This document shows positions 22,710 through 25,376 of a DNA stretch of 25,376 bases, piece by piece. The stretch's first letter is position 1, and the number at the start of each line of letters is the position of its first letter. The DNA is from Lachnospiraceae bacterium UBA7110 (lineage in GTDB: Bacteria > Bacillota > Clostridia > Lachnospirales > Lachnospiraceae). Location of the stretch: contig DKYC01000105.1 of NCBI GenBank assembly GCA_002492295.1, positions 1-25,376 on the forward strand. Reading direction: 5' to 3'. The translations under genes were made by a program, and so were the position numbers. The notes under the pieces are model-generated. The model made no database searches, was not told the origin of the DNA, and saw nothing but the letters and a program-made list of their open reading frames with translations.

Positions 22710-23221
22710 GTTCCTTCTCCCTCCGTACCTGCCTGCACTTCATTTTCCGGTAAATCGGCATCTGCAAGCAGCGCTTTCTTAATCATCGCCGCATTCACAT
22801 CCTCCGGCTCCGCCTGAATCCATTCCAAACAGTACGAAACCGCCTCATCCCTCTTGCCCATTTTCATCAATGAATTGACAACCTTTGTCCGGATTGGGGA
22901 CGACGACTCCACATGCCAGTCAAACGCACTTATGATTCTGTCGCCGTTGGTGCATATCGTCTGATAATCCCCCACCTTCCAAAGCCTGTCAAAATAATCC
23001 AAAACTAATCCTTCTATATTAAATTTAAAATCCGTGAGCTTTTCCAAATCCCCAAGCTCCCGTGCAAAGCCGCTGTCTGTCATACGCTCTGCCGCTATCA
23101 CATCCATAAGCGCATCAAACGCGTCATTCCAGCACGCATTTAAAGTATTTCCATTTTCCGCGGCTTTATAACAACGTGCTATGAGTTCCGCAAACTTCTC
23201 CCACTTCGCATTTTTCCCCAT
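22703..23221 (-). CDS. Uncharacterised helical, TPR-like protein
   Basis: From ATG 23221 the product is 172 residues, starting MGKNAKWEKFAELIARCYKA; AAAGGA lies about 9 bases upstream. A TTG six codons earlier is possible but would include the ribosome binding site in its codons. No signal peptide or membrane segment is visible. Repeated helix patterns (GDYQTICTNGDRII, KMGKRDEAVSYCLEWIQAEP) resemble degenerate TPR units, which mediate protein contacts. I do not recognise the family. It overlaps the epimerase gene by 7 bases, so the two are translationally coupled and may act together in surface glycan synthesis; this is inference. Confidence 0.75.
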   Translation of the reverse strand: MGKNAKWEKFAELIARCYKAAENGNTLNACWNDAFDALMDVIAAERMTDSGFARELGDLEKLTDFKFNIEGLVLDYFDRLWKVGDYQTICTNGDRIISAFDWHVESSSPIRTKVVNSLMKMGKRDEAVSYCLEWIQAEPEDVNAAMIKKALLADADLPENEVQAGTEGEGTC

Positions 23222-23291
23222 CACGAAACATCCTTTCAAATCAGGTTAAAATATGTTACCGGTAATCATACATACATGATAACACAAATAA

Positions 23292-23320
23292 ATTATAGTA
23301 TTGTCTATCCGATTTAGCAA
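23292..23320 (-). promoter_or_regulatory. Promoter of the TPR-like/epimerase operon
   Basis: On the minus strand TTGCTA (23320-23315) and consensus TATAAT (23297-23292) are 17 bases apart, about 70 bases upstream of the 172-residue gene. Confidence 0.6.
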
Positions 23321-23451
23321 GCAAATTATAGAAAGATTCCCCCAAATGGTTTACCAGGGCAAAACAGGAACCTGTCCTCATTTGTTATTCAAAACATACA
23401 AATATATAAAATTCCAGATTGTTTTATTAGTGAAACATCACTATATGGGTA

Positions 23452-23479
23452 TTGAATATTTTTTCGAATGCGCTATAAT
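23452..23479 (+). promoter_or_regulatory. Sigma-A promoter of the chemotaxis receptor gene
   Basis: TTGAAT (23452-23457) and consensus TATAAT (23474-23479) are 16 bases apart. Transcription would start near 23486, leaving a leader of about 165 bases that contains copy C of the 27-base element and a G7 run. Confidence 0.65.
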
Positions 23480-23539
23480 AGAATACGACGTTAATTCCCA
23501 AAAAAATGATTGAAAGACTCTATTGTGGCAAAATTCTAT

Positions 23540-23566
23540 GCAGCTATTCTGTACCTCTACAGTTAC
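23540..23566 (+). repeat. 27-base dispersed element, copy C (receptor leader)
   Basis: Arms GCAGCTAT and ACAGTTAC flank TCTGTACCTCT. The outer stem is weaker than in copies A and B, but an inner CTGTA/TACAG stem is possible. It lies 86-112 bases upstream of the chemotaxis receptor start and, unlike the others, has the same strand as the gene it precedes. Confidence 0.65.
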
Positions 23567-23651
23567 AGCCAATAAATTCAGAGTTCTGTTATCAGGGGGG
23601 GAATACGTCCTAAAATTTTTTGTTTTAAAAGCAGAAAGGAGATTGTAACAT

Positions 23652-25349
23652 ATGAACGAACGGGATAGCATTGAAAAAAAGCTGACCAAATCTTTTTTTA
23701 AGGTAGCAACAATCACGGCTGCCGTAGCCGCACTTGCGTTAATTGCCTTGATTATTATATCAGGCAGGTACTCCTATGCCTTGAAAAACTTCGGTTTTGC
23801 ACAGGGCGATATCGGAAAAGCCATGTTTGAATTTGCGGATCTTCGTTCTTCCCTTCGCGCGGCAATCGGTTATGATGACGAGGAAGCAATCAATACCGTT
23901 GTCAATCAGCATAACGAAAGCAAAGCTAAATTTGAGGAATACTTTGCGGAAATCGAAAATACGGTTGTATCAAAAGATGGCAGGGAAACCTATGATGCAA
24001 TCCGTGCGGAACTGGATGAGTACTGGAAGCTGGATGCACAAATCATGGAACTTGGCGCGACAACCGACAGGGAACTGTGCAGACAGGCACAGGACATCGC
24101 ACTCAGCGAGCTGTCTCCTGTGTACACCAGCATTTATACAAAGCTTGAACAGCTTCTGGATGTTAAAGTAACACAGGGAAACCGCTTATCCGCCACTCTG
24201 ATTGTCGCATGCATTCTCTTATCCATTATCATTGTTGCTGTTATTGCAGCTTCAATCGCACTGGCGACCAAAATGGGCAAAACCATAGCAAAGGGAATTG
24301 CTTCTCCTTTAGGAAAACTAGGCGAGCGTCTCAAGACCTTCGCGGCAGGCGATCTTTCCACACCGTTCCCAATGGTGAACACAGGCGATGAAATTGAACA
24401 TATGGAAAAGGACGCGACGGAAATGGCTGCCACCCTGAATCAGATTATCCACGATGTCGGTGAAGTACTGGGTGAAATGGCAGGCGGGAATTATGATATC
24501 AAATCAAAATGCCCTGATAAGTATACCGGGGATTTTCAAAAATTATATGTCTCCATGCGCGGATTGAGAGACCAGATGACAGAAACCCTGTTGTCCATCA
24601 ATGAAGTTTCCAACCAGGTATCCAGCGGCTCCGGCGATCTCGCCGATGCATCGCAGAGCCTCGCGGAAGGCGCAACCGAGCAGACAAACGCGGTTATGGA
24701 TTTACATTCCACCATTTCCGATATCACTGCCACAATGGAAAAGAGCGCACTCAGCGCAGACGAGTCTTACATAAAGGCACAGCGTTATGCTGACCAGGCG
24801 GACAACAGCCGCAGCGAAATGAATAACATGATTGCTGCAATGAAGCGTATCAATGAGGCTTCCACAAGGATTGGCGATATTATTTCAGAAATTGAATCCA
24901 TTGCATCACAGACAAACCTCCTGTCCCTGAATGCTTCCATAGAGGCTGCAAGGGCCGGCGAATCGGGACGCGGCTTTTCGGTAGTTGCCGATGAAATCCG
25001 TGTGCTGGCAAATCAGAGTGCACAGGCTGCCGTAGATACCCGTGAATTAATCGGAAGCTCAATCCGGGAGGTTACGGAAGGAAACAGAGCCGCGGAAAAT
25101 GCCGCAAACGCGATAGAATCCGTTGTACAGGGAATTAAGGAAATTGCTGATTTCTCTAAGGATCTTAAGACAATGGTTGAAGACCAGGCGGAAGCAATGC
25201 GCCGGGCAGAGCACGGAATCGACCAGATTTCCGAGGTTGTACAGACCAACGCGGCAACCGCCGAGGAAGCATCCGCAACAAGCGAGGAATTGTCCGCACA
25301 GGCAACGATTTTGAATGGTCTTATTGAACAGTTTTCACTGCAGAAATAA
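23652..25349 (+). CDS. Methyl-accepting chemotaxis protein
   Basis: A 565-residue transmembrane chemoreceptor. TM1 is about residues 18-38, an extracellular helical sensor domain spans about 40-175 (four-helix-bundle-like), TM2 is about 179-206, then a HAMP domain (about 207-265), a second HAMP-like stretch (about 266-320) and the cytoplasmic signalling coiled coil. The kinase-contacting tip is ESIASQTNLLSLNASIEAAR near 414-433, followed by GRGFSVVADEIRVLANQS. Gln/Glu-rich helix pairs are possible methylation sites. No C-terminal pentapeptide for CheR binding is seen. AAAGGAG lies 9 bases upstream of the ATG. The ligand cannot be predicted. The window ends 27 bases after the stop with nothing recognisable. 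Confidence 0.95.
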   Translation: MNERDSIEKKLTKSFFKVATITAAVAALALIALIIISGRYSYALKNFGFAQGDIGKAMFEFADLRSSLRAAIGYDDEEAINTVVNQHNESKAKFEEYFAEIENTVVSKDGRETYDAIRAELDEYWKLDAQIMELGATTDRELCRQAQDIALSELSPVYTSIYTKLEQLLDVKVTQGNRLSATLIVACILLSIIIVAVIAASIALATKMGKTIAKGIASPLGKLGERLKTFAAGDLSTPFPMVNTGDEIEHMEKDATEMAATLNQIIHDVGEVLGEMAGGNYDIKSKCPDKYTGDFQKLYVSMRGLRDQMTETLLSINEVSNQVSSGSGDLADASQSLAEGATEQTNAVMDLHSTISDITATMEKSALSADESYIKAQRYADQADNSRSEMNNMIAAMKRINEASTRIGDIISEIESIASQTNLLSLNASIEAARAGESGRGFSVVADEIRVLANQSAQAAVDTRELIGSSIREVTEGNRAAENAANAIESVVQGIKEIADFSKDLKTMVEDQAEAMRRAEHGIDQISEVVQTNAATAEEASATSEELSAQATILNGLIEQFSLQK

Positions 25350-25376
25350 CATACTAGTATAAATGTTTTTAAATAA

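Larger units (their letters stand above)
23222..23651. other. 430-base intergenic region between divergent units
   Basis: An AT-rich region between the minus-strand TPR-like gene and the plus-strand chemotaxis receptor. It holds a minus-strand promoter (23292-23320), a plus-strand promoter (23452-23479), copy C of the 27-base element (23540-23566) and a run of seven G (23595-23601). Short open frames on both strands overlap these sites and lack ribosome binding sites, so I do not call them genes. Confidence 0.7.

Noticed and set aside
23289..23315. Sigma-28-like promoter TAAA-N15-TCCGATTT for the receptor
   Set aside because: Only part of the GCCGATAA box matches, it is more than 330 bases from the start, and a better sigma-A site lies closer.
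23301..23716. Open frames of 70 and 91 codons on either strand before the receptor gene
   Set aside because: They lack standard start sites with ribosome binding sites and run across predicted promoters and the 27-base repeat.

Overview
The window is a chromosomal segment of a low-to-mid GC, Gram-positive anaerobe, most likely a member of the Lachnospiraceae (Clostridia, Bacillota). This is inferred from the mix of indolepyruvate:ferredoxin oxidoreductase, a FeoA-FeoB fusion, a DUF815 ATPase, a DUF6142-like protein next to pyrE, strong AGGAGG-type ribosome binding sites and sigma-A promoters. No rRNA, tRNA or CRISPR array was seen.

Left edge (1-408): the tail of an unassigned (+) reading frame and a short non-coding end, probably the end of an insertion element. 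It sits directly against the first 38 codons of an ABC-transporter ATPase (- strand, TTG start) that breaks off inside its Walker A motif.

409-3480 (-): a TtcA-like tRNA thiolase, the tRNA t6A dehydratase TcdA and a DUF815 AAA+ ATPase form a compact operon. 3451-4701 (-): a lone MetQ-type lipoprotein gene with its own terminator, long leader, consensus promoter and two dyads flanking the promoter. 4713-5273 (-): a Nudix hydrolase. 5319-6957 (-): a terminator and a membrane protein with two SH3b domains and a proline/glutamine-rich cytoplasmic tail.

7005-10586 (-): purE-purM-purN-purD, a purine biosynthesis operon reading into the SH3b gene. 10616-14153 (-): pyrE, a 50-residue membrane protein, a DUF6142-like membrane protein and a long M29-type aminopeptidase, in that order of transcription. 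14190-16798 (-): feoAB fusion followed by a small Cys-containing protein. 16902-19851 (+): iorA, iorB and a tandem ACT-domain protein, the only multi-gene plus-strand block, ended by a strong shared terminator. 19866-23320 (-): an uncharacterised helical protein, a UDP-glucuronate 4-epimerase-like enzyme and a PilB-type ATPase with its own promoter. 23452-25349 (+): a methyl-accepting chemotaxis protein.

The most unusual signal is a 27-base imperfectly palindromic element found three times (4503-4529, 10500-10526, 23540-23566), each time in the predicted transcribed leader of an unrelated gene (metQ, purE, the chemotaxis receptor). A truncated fourth copy lies in the metQ leader in the opposite orientation. 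A second, smaller palindrome (TGACACNNGTGTCA) recurs inside coding sequence of tcdA, ttcA and purM.
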